64,000 bases of DNA from contig NZ_RZMW01000048.1 in the NCBI RefSeq assembly GCF_003992625.1, positions 248,001 through 312,000 of the forward strand, given 5' to 3'. The position numbers were made by a program, and so were the translations under genes. Shown here one piece after another: positions 51,511 through 60,530 of the stretch (position 1 is the stretch's first letter; each line of letters opens with the position of its first letter). Source of the DNA: Pelagibacterium lentulum. Lineage in GTDB: Bacteria > Pseudomonadota > Alphaproteobacteria > Rhizobiales > Devosiaceae. The notes beneath the pieces are model-generated. The model had not been told where the DNA came from. It saw nothing but the letters and a program-made list of their open reading frames with translations, and made no database searches.

Positions 51511-53487
51511 CTACTGTATGCGGGTGGTGCCGCTGAACATGCGGCGCATGATGCCCGAGACAAGTTCGGCGGTGGCGACAAAGCCGGTTCCGGGTTCCCC
51601 ATCGCGCGTATGGATCTTTTCCAGCACCGCCTGACGTTGCGTTTCGGTGAGCACCAACTGCATATCCGTGGTACCACCGATCGTGCGCAGGGCAATCGCC
51701 GGCACGGGCTCGACGTCCTCGATCTCGATCAACGCGAATTGCCCCGCGTCGATATTGATGCCGCGCAAACGCACCGCGTCCTGATTGATATCGGCAAGCC
51801 AGACCTCACGGCGGCGCCCGTCGACCGTGACCCAGGTGCGCTCGGGGGACTGGCGCAACAGCGAGGCGGTGCGGGGCAATTCGATGCAAACCATGATCGT
51901 CAGCGCAAGGACAACGATGTTGTAAAGCGTCCAGAACAGGATAATGACCTTGCCGTCGCCCGCGCGGCTGTCGAAGGCCGGTTCAAACACAAGCCCGATG
52001 GCAAGGCCGCCCACGGTTAGCGCCAGCAGGATCGCAAAGCGCGCAAGAATGGGCCATTGAATAACGGTCTTGGTGCGGTCGCCGCCCTTCATCGTGACCT
52101 TGAAGGTCTGCCCGTGCGGGCGCAGAAGTCCGGTATAGACGCCACGGGTAATCTCCGACGCGCCGATCATCTGGCTGACATCGTGTACGAAGGGCACAAA
52201 CAGGCCGCGGGAGGCAAAATTCATGAAGGCCATTGTCATGAGATAATAGGGAGCGAAATGGCTGACGATGTCATCAAATCGCGCGTCGACGACAATGACG
52301 CCGAAATACCAGTAGAGGAGCGGATAAAGTATGCAGGCGAGCTTGAACACCGAGATCGAAGCCCAGAACATGAAGGAATCGATCAACCCCCAACGATCGC
52401 GGAGCCTAAGATTGTTTGCGCGGAACGGACCATAAGGGCCGCGTATGATCTGCATCAATCCCATGCCCCAGCGCGCACGCTGGGTTATGTATTCCTTGAG
52501 CCCTTCCGGGGCCAGCCCCTCGCTCAGTGGCTCGTTGAGATATGCGGTGCTATAGCCCTGTTCCTGCAGGCGCACCGTGAGCAGATAATCTTCTGTAACG
52601 CTGTCGGTGGGGAAACCGCCAATGGTTTCGAGCGCTTTCCAGCGCACAATCGAGGATGTGCCACAACACACCGGAATCCCCCAGGCGTCGCGGGCGGGTT
52701 GCAAATGGTCGAAAAAGAACCGCTGCTCGTCGGGATAGGCCCGACTGATCCCGAGATTGTGCTGGATGGGGTCGGGATTGAAGAAATGCTGCGGGGTCTG
52801 GACCAGCCCGATACCCTCGTCCTTGAACAAGCTCAATGTACGGGAAATGAAGCCCAGATGCGGCACGAAATCGGCATCGAGAACGGCAACGTAATCGGGC
52901 GGCGCTCCTGACGCGCGCAGCATCTCGAGCGCGTGGTTTATATTGCCCGCCTTGCCGTGGGCATTGTCGGGCCGGGTGACGTGGATCACGCCAAGCCGCG
53001 CGCAATGCTCGCCGAGCCAGTCGCGGCGGCCATCGTCGAGCACATAGATGGTCTTGTTTTGCCACCGGAGCGCCTTGGCGCCTGCGATGGTCCGCTCCAG
53101 CACCGGCCATTCCTCGTTATAGGTCGCAATGAAAATCGCAACTTTGGGCTGGCTTTTTCCCCACCAGCCGAAATTGGCATCGGCTTCGGGCGAACGGTCC
53201 CGCCGACGGGACAAGAGCACGAATGCGGATAGGCTCGAAACCATAGCCGCGCACTCGATAGCATAAAAGCTCCAACTCGCCAGTGCATCCCAGGTAAAGC
53301 CGAGCGGGGCCAGCGTATCGGTGCCGCGCCAGATCAGATAGCGCAGTGACAGCACGATGGCTGCGATGGACAGGATGGCGCGGTGCACGCCGTTATTGCG
53401 GTCGAGAAAGGGCAGGACCGACAGCGTAATGCCGAGCAGCAAAAGGGCCGGTGCCCAGGCCACCATGCTCTCGGAGAACGCAAACAT
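51511..53487 (-). CDS. Cellulose-synthase-like beta-glucan synthase (BgsA/CrdS-like, GT2)
   Basis: A 658-residue membrane glycosyltransferase. The GT2 catalytic core has Asp151-Asp152 (VLDDGRRDW), DAD (204-206), TED (298-300) and QRARW (336-340), the residues of processive cellulose/curdlan-type synthases. Three N-terminal and several C-terminal helices form the glucan channel. The C-terminal cytosolic part (about 570-640; RREVWLADINQDAVRLRGI) looks like a PilZ-like barrel but without a clear RxxxR. The HlyD-like partner upstream (3-base gap) is the arrangement of the c-di-GMP-regulated BgsB-BgsA mixed-linkage glucan synthase of Sinorhizobium. Curdlan or another beta-glucan remains possible. 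Confidence 0.85.
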   Translation of the reverse strand: MFAFSESMVAWAPALLLLGITLSVLPFLDRNNGVHRAILSIAAIVLSLRYLIWRGTDTLAPLGFTWDALASWSFYAIECAAMVSSLSAFVLLSRRRDRSPEADANFGWWGKSQPKVAIFIATYNEEWPVLERTIAGAKALRWQNKTIYVLDDGRRDWLGEHCARLGVIHVTRPDNAHGKAGNINHALEMLRASGAPPDYVAVLDADFVPHLGFISRTLSLFKDEGIGLVQTPQHFFNPDPIQHNLGISRAYPDEQRFFFDHLQPARDAWGIPVCCGTSSIVRWKALETIGGFPTDSVTEDYLLTVRLQEQGYSTAYLNEPLSEGLAPEGLKEYITQRARWGMGLMQIIRGPYGPFRANNLRLRDRWGLIDSFMFWASISVFKLACILYPLLYWYFGVIVVDARFDDIVSHFAPYYLMTMAFMNFASRGLFVPFVHDVSQMIGASEITRGVYTGLLRPHGQTFKVTMKGGDRTKTVIQWPILARFAILLALTVGGLAIGLVFEPAFDSRAGDGKVIILFWTLYNIVVLALTIMVCIELPRTASLLRQSPERTWVTVDGRRREVWLADINQDAVRLRGINIDAGQFALIEIEDVEPVPAIALRTIGGTTDMQLVLTETQRQAVLEKIHTRDGEPGTGFVATAELVSGIMRRMFSGTTRIQ

Positions 53488-53490
53488 CGA

Positions 53491-54333
53491 TTAAAGTCCG
53501 ACCTGCGCCAGCCAATCACCCAGCGCGGCTAGCGGCCCGCGAGAGAAGATCACGCGCCCTGTGCGCCCGAAGACACATTCATCTGAACTGGTCAGGGCGG
53601 GGGCTGCCAGAAAGACGGTGAAGCCATCGGCGTCGCGCCCGGACGGTTCGATTGCAAGCGTTTCGATCAGCGAGCGTGGGCCGGTGCCGGCCATAAGAGT
53701 CACCGTCGCATCGATGGTGTTGCCGTCAGCCATTCTGAATTGCGCTTCATCGCCAGGCGACAGACGATTGTAAAGCCGCTCGTCGACATGCGCGTGAACA
53801 AAAATGGTATCGCACCGCGCGATCCAGGCAACCGTCTCGCCTTCTTGTACGGTGACCGGACTGTTGACGGGGGCTGACCAGACAAGGCCGTTGACAGGGG
53901 AAACGAGCGTACCCGAAACCGCGCTGGACTGGGCTGCCTCCTGATCGGACAGCAATTCCTGCAGCGCGGCGACGCGCGCGCTCAGGCGCGAACGCTCATA
54001 GGCAGGGTCAAAACCGGAAAAGTCCGTGCCCGCCTCAAAGGCTTCTGCAGCATCACGCTCGGCAATCGCCAATGCCAGCTCACGTCGATAATCGAGTGTG
54101 CGATCGGTCTGTGCTGCGCGCACGCTTACCGTGCCGATGGACTGGTTGGCCCTGACCGTTGCGCCATCGGTAATTCGGCCTATTTCCACCTGACCTGTGA
54201 TTGGCGCCCGGATCGGGGCAAGTTTGGTATTGATGAAAGCGTTTCCGCTTGAACCGACTAGTTGTTCACCAACGATGATATAAAGGCCGATGATTATCGC
54301 CAGTACGCCGGCGACGCGGAGAACATATTTCAT
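53491..54333 (-). CDS. HlyD-like periplasmic adaptor partner of the glucan synthase (BgsB-like)
   Basis: A 280-residue membrane-fusion-type protein. One N-terminal helix (about 4-24, VLRVAGVLAIIIGLYIIVGE) anchors it. Two half-lipoyl motifs follow, APITGQVEIGRITDGATVRA and VNGLVWSAPVNSPVTVQEGE, flanking a helical hairpin (about 90-150), then a beta-barrel tail. GGAG lies 10 bases before the ATG at 54333. It immediately precedes the synthase, the order of bgsBA in Sinorhizobium, where both are needed for mixed-linkage beta-glucan. It probably guides the chain through the periplasm. Confidence 0.8.
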   Translation of the reverse strand: MKYVLRVAGVLAIIIGLYIIVGEQLVGSSGNAFINTKLAPIRAPITGQVEIGRITDGATVRANQSIGTVSVRAAQTDRTLDYRRELALAIAERDAAEAFEAGTDFSGFDPAYERSRLSARVAALQELLSDQEAAQSSAVSGTLVSPVNGLVWSAPVNSPVTVQEGETVAWIARCDTIFVHAHVDERLYNRLSPGDEAQFRMADGNTIDATVTLMAGTGPRSLIETLAIEPSGRDADGFTVFLAAPALTSSDECVFGRTGRVIFSRGPLAALGDWLAQVGL

Positions 54334-54743
54334 TGCACAAGGGCTCCGATACGCATGGTCCATTGATCATACGGATCGGGAAACGATTGAACAGGTCGTG
54401 GCGCGTGTTTTTTTAAAGTTGTAATAAATTCAAAATGTTAGCGATTCGCGCCTGACCAGCCACAGCAGAATGACAGGAGGCGGGCGTGATGATACGGACA
54501 TCGTTTCAAGAGGAAAAGACCGCCGAACGAAGTCCCAGGCTATTGATCGATCATAAGGAACAGTCGTTGTTCGGCCAAGTCCTTCAAGGACTTCGCTTAC
54601 CTCCACGAACGGTCGACATAAGATCGCCTGCGAAATGGCGATTTTCGGAGACTTCCCGCTAGAACCGGCAAGATCACAGCCGGAACCAAAATTGACGACT
54701 TGCTTGATGTCTTGCGATATTATTCTCGGCGTTGCGTTGCATT
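54334..54743. other. Intergenic region upstream of the glucan operon
   Basis: No gene is supported; a minus-strand open frame of 157 codons overlaps the LacI gene and has no family motif. The palindrome AAGTCCTTCAAGGACTT (54577-54593; 8-bp arms) is the only clear structure. It lies 244 bases before the HlyD-like gene and could be a regulatory site or hairpin. Confidence 0.5.
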
Positions 54744-55784
54744 CTACATTCTTGGTGGTCCATCGCTGTCGCCCGGGACGAGTTCCATCGGCCATACACG
54801 TCTTACGGTGCCTTGGGGATAGTGTTCGGCATAAGCCGGAATTGTAGCGAGTAGTGACTCGCCAAGCGCCTGACCAAGATCGCGCAGCGACAGCTTGAAG
54901 CATGTCAACGCAGGAATCAAAAACCGTGAAAGGGGAGACTCTCGGAAGCCGATGACTGACAGGTCTTTGCCCGGCTCCAGCCCGGCATCGTTCATGCGTC
55001 TGTAAAGCCCGATGGCCATGAGCTCATGCACGAGCAGAACCGCTGTAGGCCGATTTCCCATGCTCAGGACTTCATGAGCCAATTGGTAGCCGCCCTGTTC
55101 GCTTGAGGCTGCACGCAGCACAAGAGCGGGATCGAACGCGATTTCTTGCCGTTCCAGCCCGGCCTTGTATCCATCGAGCAGCAAGAATCCCAAGTTTATA
55201 TCATTGCTTGGCAGCCCCAATGCGATGCGGCGGTGTCCCTTGGCGACCAGTCGGTCCATGGCGGTATTGGCCACGCCTTCGAAGTCGAGATCGAGCCAGG
55301 GATGCGGGCCGGGTGTGCTTGAGCGACCTAGTGTGATGAACGGTATATGGGCATCGGCAAGAAAGCTGATGCGCGGATCCTTGCGTCGCGTTGCCGAAAT
55401 GATCAGTGCATCGACGATCCGGCGCGAAACCATGCGCTGCAGATGATGTAATGGGTCTTCATCGGTCGAGCAGGGCAAGACCACCAGATCGAGATTGTGC
55501 CTGGCAAAGACATGCTGGATGGCGCCAAACACTTCGAGAAAGAAGTTGTCGTTGCTGCCTGAGCCGTCGGTGCCGGACTCGACAATAAAACCAATAGTGT
55601 TGGTGGTCCCTTGCCGCAAGCTGCGGCCCGACTGGTTGGGCACATAACCAAAATCGGTAGCGGCCGCCAACACACGTTTGCGGGTTTCCGGATTGACGTC
55701 CGGTCGGTCGTTGAGTGCGCGCGACACAGTGCCAATCGATATGCCCAAATGATCGGCAAGTTGCCGAATGCCTGTTTTTGCCAA
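54744..55784 (-). CDS. LacI-family transcriptional regulator (first)
   Basis: A 346-residue LacI/GalR repressor. The HTH and hinge cover 1-60 (GIRQLADHLGISIGTVSRAL, NDRPDVNPETRKRVLAAATD, GYVPNQSGRSLRQG). The periplasmic-binding-like effector domain (about 62-335) is complete. Divergent from the Gfo/Idh/MocA gene, with GTAAACGTTTAC between them, so it probably represses that operon in the absence of a sugar. Its stop lies in a long gap before the glucan operon. Confidence 0.9.
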   Translation of the reverse strand: MAKTGIRQLADHLGISIGTVSRALNDRPDVNPETRKRVLAAATDFGYVPNQSGRSLRQGTTNTIGFIVESGTDGSGSNDNFFLEVFGAIQHVFARHNLDLVVLPCSTDEDPLHHLQRMVSRRIVDALIISATRRKDPRISFLADAHIPFITLGRSSTPGPHPWLDLDFEGVANTAMDRLVAKGHRRIALGLPSNDINLGFLLLDGYKAGLERQEIAFDPALVLRAASSEQGGYQLAHEVLSMGNRPTAVLLVHELMAIGLYRRMNDAGLEPGKDLSVIGFRESPLSRFLIPALTCFKLSLRDLGQALGESLLATIPAYAEHYPQGTVRRVWPMELVPGDSDGPPRM

Positions 55785-55863
55785 TGCTTTAGCCCCCGAT
55801 GTTCGGCGTTTTCCCCCACAAGCTTTTCCATATTGACACGAAGCCAGCGCCGAGAGTAGCGTT

Positions 55864-55875
55864 GTAAACGTTTAC
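55864..55875. promoter_or_regulatory. LacI-type operator
   Basis: GTAAACGTTTAC is a perfect 12-base palindrome centred on CG, the usual centre of LacI/GalR operators. It lies 54 bases before the Gfo/Idh/MocA start and 80 bases before the divergent lacI start. Confidence 0.75.
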
Positions 55876-55928
55876 GGGATTGCGGGCCGAAATGGAGGTC
55901 GACCGCCTCGCCGTGAGGGAGAAAAAGC

Positions 55929-56960
55929 ATGCCGATGCAAGCGGTACTGGCAGGCTGTGGCGCCATGGCGCACGGCTGGATAGAGGCAATAAAACAAGCG
56001 CCCGAGCTGGCCGAAACGGTCGAAATCGTCGGTCTGGTCGATCTTGATAGCGCGGTCGCTGAAGCGCTTGCTGCCAAGCACGGTCTGACGCGCGCGCGCA
56101 TCGCGACCGATCTGACCGCGCTTCTGGCGGAACTCAAGCCGGATGTGCTTCTCGATGTCGTGGTCCCCGCCGCGCGCGCACACGTGGTCGAGGCCGGACT
56201 TGAGCACGGCTGCCACGTACTGTCGGAAAAACCGATGGCGCCCAGTATGGTCGAAGCGCGCCGGTTGCTCGCAAGTGCCGAACGGTGCGGAAAAATCCAC
56301 GCCATCGTACAAAACCGACGCTATAATGAAGGCGTGCGCCGCATCCGTGCAACGCTGGAAAGCGGTGCCCTGGGCACGCTCAACGCAATTCATTGCGACT
56401 TTTTCGTAGGGGCACATTTTGGCGGATTTCGTGAGCAAATGGACCACGTCCTCTTGCTTGACATGGCCATCCATACGCTTGATGCCGCGCGTTTCATGTC
56501 CGGCAAGCAGCCCATGGCGGTCTATTGTCAGGAAACCAACCCGAAAAGTTCCTGGTATGCCCACGGGTCTGCGGCCAATGCGATCTTTGAGTTCTCTGAT
56601 GATGTCACCTTTACCTATCGCGGGTCCTGGAGCGCTGAAGGCGCCAACACAAGCTGGGACTCCGAGTGGCGCATCGTAGGGTCCAGGGGCACTCTGCTCT
56701 GGGATGGCGACGATGTAATCAGCGCCAAAATCGTTTCCGGAAATGAAGGATTCTTCCGGCCTGTTGAGGACATAGTGCCTGCACCAGCGGATCCGGCCCT
56801 GACTCATGGGCACGCCAGCGTGTTGTTCGACTTTTTCCGGGCAATTGAGACCGGAACACAGCCTGAAACCGCAGGATTGGACAACATCAAGAGCCTCGCC
56901 ATGGTGTTTGCCGCCATCGAGAGCGCCAGAACGCGCCAGCGCATCGAAATCGAACTGTAA
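55929..56960 (+). CDS. Gfo/Idh/MocA-family oxidoreductase
   Basis: A 343-residue NAD(P)-dependent sugar dehydrogenase-like protein. The Rossmann start VLAGCGAMAHGWIEA carries the cofactor loop, GLVDLD the end of strand 2, and LSEKPMAPS the conserved EKP with catalytic Lys. The C-terminal alpha/beta domain contains a likely active-site His in LLDMAIHTLDAARF. AGGGAG is 7 bases before the ATG. It precedes a sugar isomerase by 12 bases; such pairs typically act on sugars, inositols or their keto derivatives. Confidence 0.88.
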   Translation: MPMQAVLAGCGAMAHGWIEAIKQAPELAETVEIVGLVDLDSAVAEALAAKHGLTRARIATDLTALLAELKPDVLLDVVVPAARAHVVEAGLEHGCHVLSEKPMAPSMVEARRLLASAERCGKIHAIVQNRRYNEGVRRIRATLESGALGTLNAIHCDFFVGAHFGGFREQMDHVLLLDMAIHTLDAARFMSGKQPMAVYCQETNPKSSWYAHGSAANAIFEFSDDVTFTYRGSWSAEGANTSWDSEWRIVGSRGTLLWDGDDVISAKIVSGNEGFFRPVEDIVPAPADPALTHGHASVLFDFFRAIETGTQPETAGLDNIKSLAMVFAAIESARTRQRIEIEL

Positions 56961-56972
56961 GGAAAAAAAGAC

Positions 56973-57908
56973 ATGAGCGACCCCGCCAAATCGATCCGTA
57001 TCGGGACGATGATCCAGGCTACCGAAGGCAAGGCGGCAGAAAACATCAAGGCCATCGCGGATATGGGTTTTGAGAGTTTCGAGCCGTTTTTTTGGCAGTC
57101 GACGAAGGGCCAGGATCTGGCGGAACTGGGTAAGCGCTGCCGCGACGCCATCGGGGATCGCAATATAACAATGTCTACGATCGGCATGTTCGGCAATCCG
57201 CTCGAGGACAAGCCGATTGATCGCGAGACGCTCGAAGGTTGGAAACAGTGTATCGACAACGCTCATCACTTCGGCGCGACCTGCGTTGCCGGGTTTACCG
57301 GCCGCATTCGCAACAGACCGTTGCCTGAAAGCCTGCCCGCATACAAAAAGCTTTGGTCTGAACTCGCCAGGCGGGCGGCGGACAAGGGCGTAAGGATTGC
57401 TTTTGAAAATTGCGCGATGGATGGCAATTGGACCACGGGCGACTGGAATATCGCGCACAATCCTGATGCTTGGGAGATGATGTTCAACGAGACACCGGAC
57501 GACAATATCGGGCTCGAATGGGAGCCGTGTCACCAGATGGTCTATCTCATCGATCCTCTGCCCCAAATTCGCAAATGGGCACACAAGTTTTTCCATGTCC
57601 ACGGCAAGGACGCCACAATTCGCTGGGACGTCATTCGCGCTCATGGCGTGTTTGGCAAGGAGCCGTTCGTCTTTATGCGGACACCCGGCTTTGGCGACAG
57701 CAATTGGACCGACATCATCTCCGAGCTTCGGCTTGCCGGCTGGTCGGGTTCAATCGACATCGAAGGCTGGCACGATCCGGTTTACCGCGACGATCTGGAA
57801 ATGACTGGGCAAGTGCATGCTCTCAATCATCTCAAGGCAGCGCGCGGCGGCCGATATGTCGATCTTGCCGCTGGTTATGATGGGGGAGACCCATCGCTGA
57901 ACGTATAG
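56973..57908 (+). CDS. Sugar phosphate isomerase/epimerase (TIM barrel, AP endonuclease 2-like)
   Basis: A 311-residue member of the xylose isomerase-like TIM barrel superfamily. The barrel begins IRIGTMIQATEGKAAENIK; metal-ligand candidates are the Glu in RIAFENCAMDG, the Asp/His region NIGLEWEPCHQMV, the His in KFFHVHGKDA and the Glu near the end (IDIEGWHDP). AAGGA precedes the ATG. With the Gfo/Idh/MocA gene it likely interconverts a keto-sugar. A 157-base gap separates it from the second lacI. Confidence 0.85.
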   Translation: MSDPAKSIRIGTMIQATEGKAAENIKAIADMGFESFEPFFWQSTKGQDLAELGKRCRDAIGDRNITMSTIGMFGNPLEDKPIDRETLEGWKQCIDNAHHFGATCVAGFTGRIRNRPLPESLPAYKKLWSELARRAADKGVRIAFENCAMDGNWTTGDWNIAHNPDAWEMMFNETPDDNIGLEWEPCHQMVYLIDPLPQIRKWAHKFFHVHGKDATIRWDVIRAHGVFGKEPFVFMRTPGFGDSNWTDIISELRLAGWSGSIDIEGWHDPVYRDDLEMTGQVHALNHLKAARGGRYVDLAAGYDGGDPSLNV

Positions 57909-57997
57909 AGGTTTTTAGACGGCCACGGCCATCTGGGAGGAAGGGCTTGGCGGAACCAACAGTCAGCAGAGCGGAATAAATCTGTCTTGACTTGATT

Positions 57998-58037
57998 TGA
58001 GAAAAGGTTTTCCCTTGGTTGAGAAAACGTTTTCTCA
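57998..58037 (+). promoter_or_regulatory. Tandem LacI-type operators before the second lacI
   Basis: TGAGAAAACGTTTTCTCA (58020-58037) is a perfect 18-base palindrome. A second copy, TGAGAAAAGGTTTTCCCT (57998-58015), matches it at 14 of 18 positions. The centres are 22 bases apart, about two helical turns, which suits cooperative binding. They lie just before the lacI start and probably mediate autoregulation. Confidence 0.85.
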
Positions 58038-58065
58038 GATAAAACTCCCTGGGAGGGGATTAGTG

Positions 58066-59073
58066 GTGGCAGTAGGCGAACGCATCCGGCTATCCGACGT
58101 TGCCCTCAGGGCTGGCGTCAGCGTTGCCACGGCCTCTAAAGCGCTTAACGGCACCGGACGGATGACACCAGAGACGCGCCAGCGCGTGCAGCGCGTGGCC
58201 GACGAGTTGGGTTTTCGGCCCAATGCGATGGCGAGAGCGCTCATTTCAAGACGCACTTTCACTGTTGGGCTTCTGACCAACGATACATACGGGCGCTTCA
58301 CTCTGCCGGTCATGGCCGGCGTATCCGAAGCGCTGGTAGATGAAGGCGTTTCGGTCTTTCTGTGTTCGATTGAGGACGATCCTGCATTGGGCAGAGTCCA
58401 TCTCGATGCGATGCTCGACAAGCAAGTCGATGGAATCATCTCTACAGGCAAGCGTATTGACAAACGCTTGCCAGTCGATCTCTCCGGCTTACCCGTGCCA
58501 GTTGTTTACGCCTTTACACAAGCGCCTGACGACGCCGTGACGCTGGTTTCCGACGATGCGCAAGGTGCGCGCGAGGCCTGCCAATGGCTGGTGGGGCTAG
58601 GACGCACCAATATCGTGCACATAACGGGACCAGAAACATTTGTATCGGCCCGCGATAGGGCAGGGGCCTTCCGTGAGGTACTTGGTGAACGGGGCAGGGT
58701 CCTGCACGGTGAGTGGAGCGAGACCTGGGGGCATCAAGCCATTGCGCGGCTTTGGGACGAAAAGCGCGCAAGGCCCGACGGCATCTTTTGTGGAAATGAC
58801 CAGATCGCCCGCGGTGTGATCGATGCCCTTCGTGAGCGTGGTGTTCAGGTACCGTCCGATGTGTCGGTTGTCGGGTTTGACAACTGGGAGATCCTTGCTG
58901 CGGCAACGCGGCCTCCACTTACTTCGGTCGACATGAATCTCAAGGCCCTCGGACGCGAGGCAGGTCGGCTCATTCTGGCTCTGTCCGAAGGCAAACAGCT
59001 TGAGCCGGGCATCCGCAAGTTACCGTGCAGCCTGGTGGTGCGCCAATCCTGTGGAGGGCTCACCGCCGACTGA
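58066..59073 (+). CDS. LacI-family transcriptional regulator (second)
   Basis: A 335-residue LacI/GalR repressor. The HTH is GERIRLSDVALRAGVSVATA and SKALNGTGRMTPETRQRVQR, followed by the hinge FRPNAMARALISRRTF; the effector domain has GLLTNDTYGRF and VVGFDNWEILAAATRPPLTSV. The frame opens at 57997, but that start lies inside the operator; the GTG at 58066 follows GGGAGGGG and gives a standard N-terminus. It probably controls the ABC importer just downstream as well as itself. Confidence 0.88.
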   Translation: MAVGERIRLSDVALRAGVSVATASKALNGTGRMTPETRQRVQRVADELGFRPNAMARALISRRTFTVGLLTNDTYGRFTLPVMAGVSEALVDEGVSVFLCSIEDDPALGRVHLDAMLDKQVDGIISTGKRIDKRLPVDLSGLPVPVVYAFTQAPDDAVTLVSDDAQGAREACQWLVGLGRTNIVHITGPETFVSARDRAGAFREVLGERGRVLHGEWSETWGHQAIARLWDEKRARPDGIFCGNDQIARGVIDALRERGVQVPSDVSVVGFDNWEILAAATRPPLTSVDMNLKALGREAGRLILALSEGKQLEPGIRKLPCSLVVRQSCGGLTAD

Positions 59074-59126
59074 TCAAGGGGGCGCGGCGCGCCCAAGCAA
59101 AATTGAGAATTGCCGGGAGATGCCCT

Positions 59127-59138
59127 GTAATCGTTTCC
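59127..59138 (+). promoter_or_regulatory. Possible LacI-type operator before the ABC importer
   Basis: GTAATCGTTTCC has the CG centre and reads, in reverse complement, GGAAACGATTAC, 9 of 12 matching the core GAAAACGTTTTC of the tandem operators. It lies 77 bases before the solute-binding protein start. Confidence 0.4.
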
Positions 59139-59215
59139 GGTAAATCGGTCGAGAAGAATTGAGAGGAGTTCTTGTCGACGTCAACCGCGGCCCGGCCGCA
59201 AAAGAGGAGGAACCT

Positions 59216-60448
59216 ATGAAACTCAGCACTATCAGTCTGATGGCCGGTGCGGCCATGTCGACTTTGATCATCGCCAGCGGCGGCTTGGCGCAGGACAATG
59301 TCACCGTTACCGTCTGGTCGATCGACGGGGCCAATCAGGTCGGACCGTCCGATACGTTTTCGGCCGAGTTCGACGAGATGGATAATGGTATCAATGTTGA
59401 ATACCGGATCCTGCAGTTCGATGAGATCGTCAACGAGACCTTGCGTGCCTATAGCACTGGCAATGCGCCCGACATTGTCAGTCTCGATAATCCAGACTTC
59501 GCGCTTTTCTCGTCCCGTGGCGCATTCCTCGACATAACCGACATGGTTGCGGCAAGTGACATCATCAATGCCGATGCCTATTTCGAAGGCCCGCTGAATT
59601 CAGTGAGCTGGGACGGTCGACTGTTCGGCGTCGGAAAATACACCGATACGATCGGCGTGTTCTACAACAAGGATGCGTTCGAAGAAGCCGGTATCGACGC
59701 CCCGCCGCAGACCTGGGCCGAGTTCGAGGACTACGCACGCAGGCTGGCCAAGCCAGGCGAAGGTTTCTATGGCGCCACGCTTTCCGCGCGCGGCAACGAA
59801 GAAGGCACATTCCAGTTCCTGCCAGTTATTCAGATGTCGGGTGGTAGCTACGAGAACGTCAATACCGAGGGCGCGCGGGAATGGCTCAGCATGGTCAAGG
59901 GCATGATCGACGATGGCGTGATGAGCCAGGATGTTCTCTCGCTCGGTCAGTGGGATTCCACCGGTACATTCAACTCGGGCAATGCCGCAATGGCCATTTC
60001 CGGGCCGTGGGAGATCGATCGCATGGTCGAGGACGCTCAGTTCGAATGGGGGGTAACGCTTCTCCCCACATTTGCGGAAGGCGATGCCCGCTCTTCGGCG
60101 CTCGGCGGGTTTAATCTCGGCATCATGTCGACCACCCAGCATCCTGAAGCAGCGTTCGAAGTGCTCGAATACATGGTGGCACAAGATGATCGGCTGTTCC
60201 CCGAGTTTGGCTACTTGCCGACGCGCGGCGATGTGGAACTGCCACCTTCGGGTATTGCCCAAAAGGATGCTGCCCTCGAAGTCTTCCTCGAACAGCTCCA
60301 GTATGCTCAGCCACGTGGTCCCCACCCCGAATGGCAGCGTATTTCAAGAGCGATCTATGACGCGCTTCAATCAGCACTCACGGGGCAGATGACCCCCGAT
60401 GAGGCGTTGAGCCGAGCGCAGTCCACAATCGATACGATCGTGAACTGA
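59216..60448 (+). CDS. ABC transporter sugar-binding protein (family 1)
   Basis: A 410-residue periplasmic substrate-binding protein. The signal peptide MKLSTISLMAGAAMSTLIIA precedes cleavage near GGLAQ. The mature protein (VTVTVWSIDGANQVGPSDTF) has the two-lobe family 1 layout, with YSTGNAPDIVSLDNPDFALF and FNSGNAAMAISGPWEIDRM, both typical of CUT1 sugar importers. GAGGAGG precedes the ATG at 59216, so the longer frame is excluded. Specificity is inferred from the GH127 gene: probably arabinofuranosyl oligosaccharides. Confidence 0.9.
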   Translation: MKLSTISLMAGAAMSTLIIASGGLAQDNVTVTVWSIDGANQVGPSDTFSAEFDEMDNGINVEYRILQFDEIVNETLRAYSTGNAPDIVSLDNPDFALFSSRGAFLDITDMVAASDIINADAYFEGPLNSVSWDGRLFGVGKYTDTIGVFYNKDAFEEAGIDAPPQTWAEFEDYARRLAKPGEGFYGATLSARGNEEGTFQFLPVIQMSGGSYENVNTEGAREWLSMVKGMIDDGVMSQDVLSLGQWDSTGTFNSGNAAMAISGPWEIDRMVEDAQFEWGVTLLPTFAEGDARSSALGGFNLGIMSTTQHPEAAFEVLEYMVAQDDRLFPEFGYLPTRGDVELPPSGIAQKDAALEVFLEQLQYAQPRGPHPEWQRISRAIYDALQSALTGQMTPDEALSRAQSTIDTIVN

Positions 60449-60460
60449 CCCTGCGTTTGC

Positions 60461-60491
60461 CCTTCCCGGCTGGCGTATGCCGTCGGGGAGG
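60461..60491 (+). other. Intercistronic stem-loop between binding protein and permease genes
   Basis: CCTTCCCGGCTGGC (60461-60474) pairs imperfectly with GCCGTCGGGGAGG (60479-60491). Such hairpins after solute-binding protein genes stabilise the upstream mRNA, giving more binding protein than permease. Confidence 0.6.
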
Positions 60492-60530
60492 CGCGCATTC
60501 CCACAAACCCAACCGACAAGGGGACAGGCT

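Noticed and set aside
54430-54903. A 157-codon minus-strand frame in the glucan operon gap
   Set aside because: Overlaps the LacI gene, and its residues show no family pattern; left as intergenic.
55872-57644. A 590-codon open frame opposite the Gfo/Idh/MocA and isomerase genes
   Set aside because: It spans two real genes on the other strand, lacks family motifs and covers the LacI operator.
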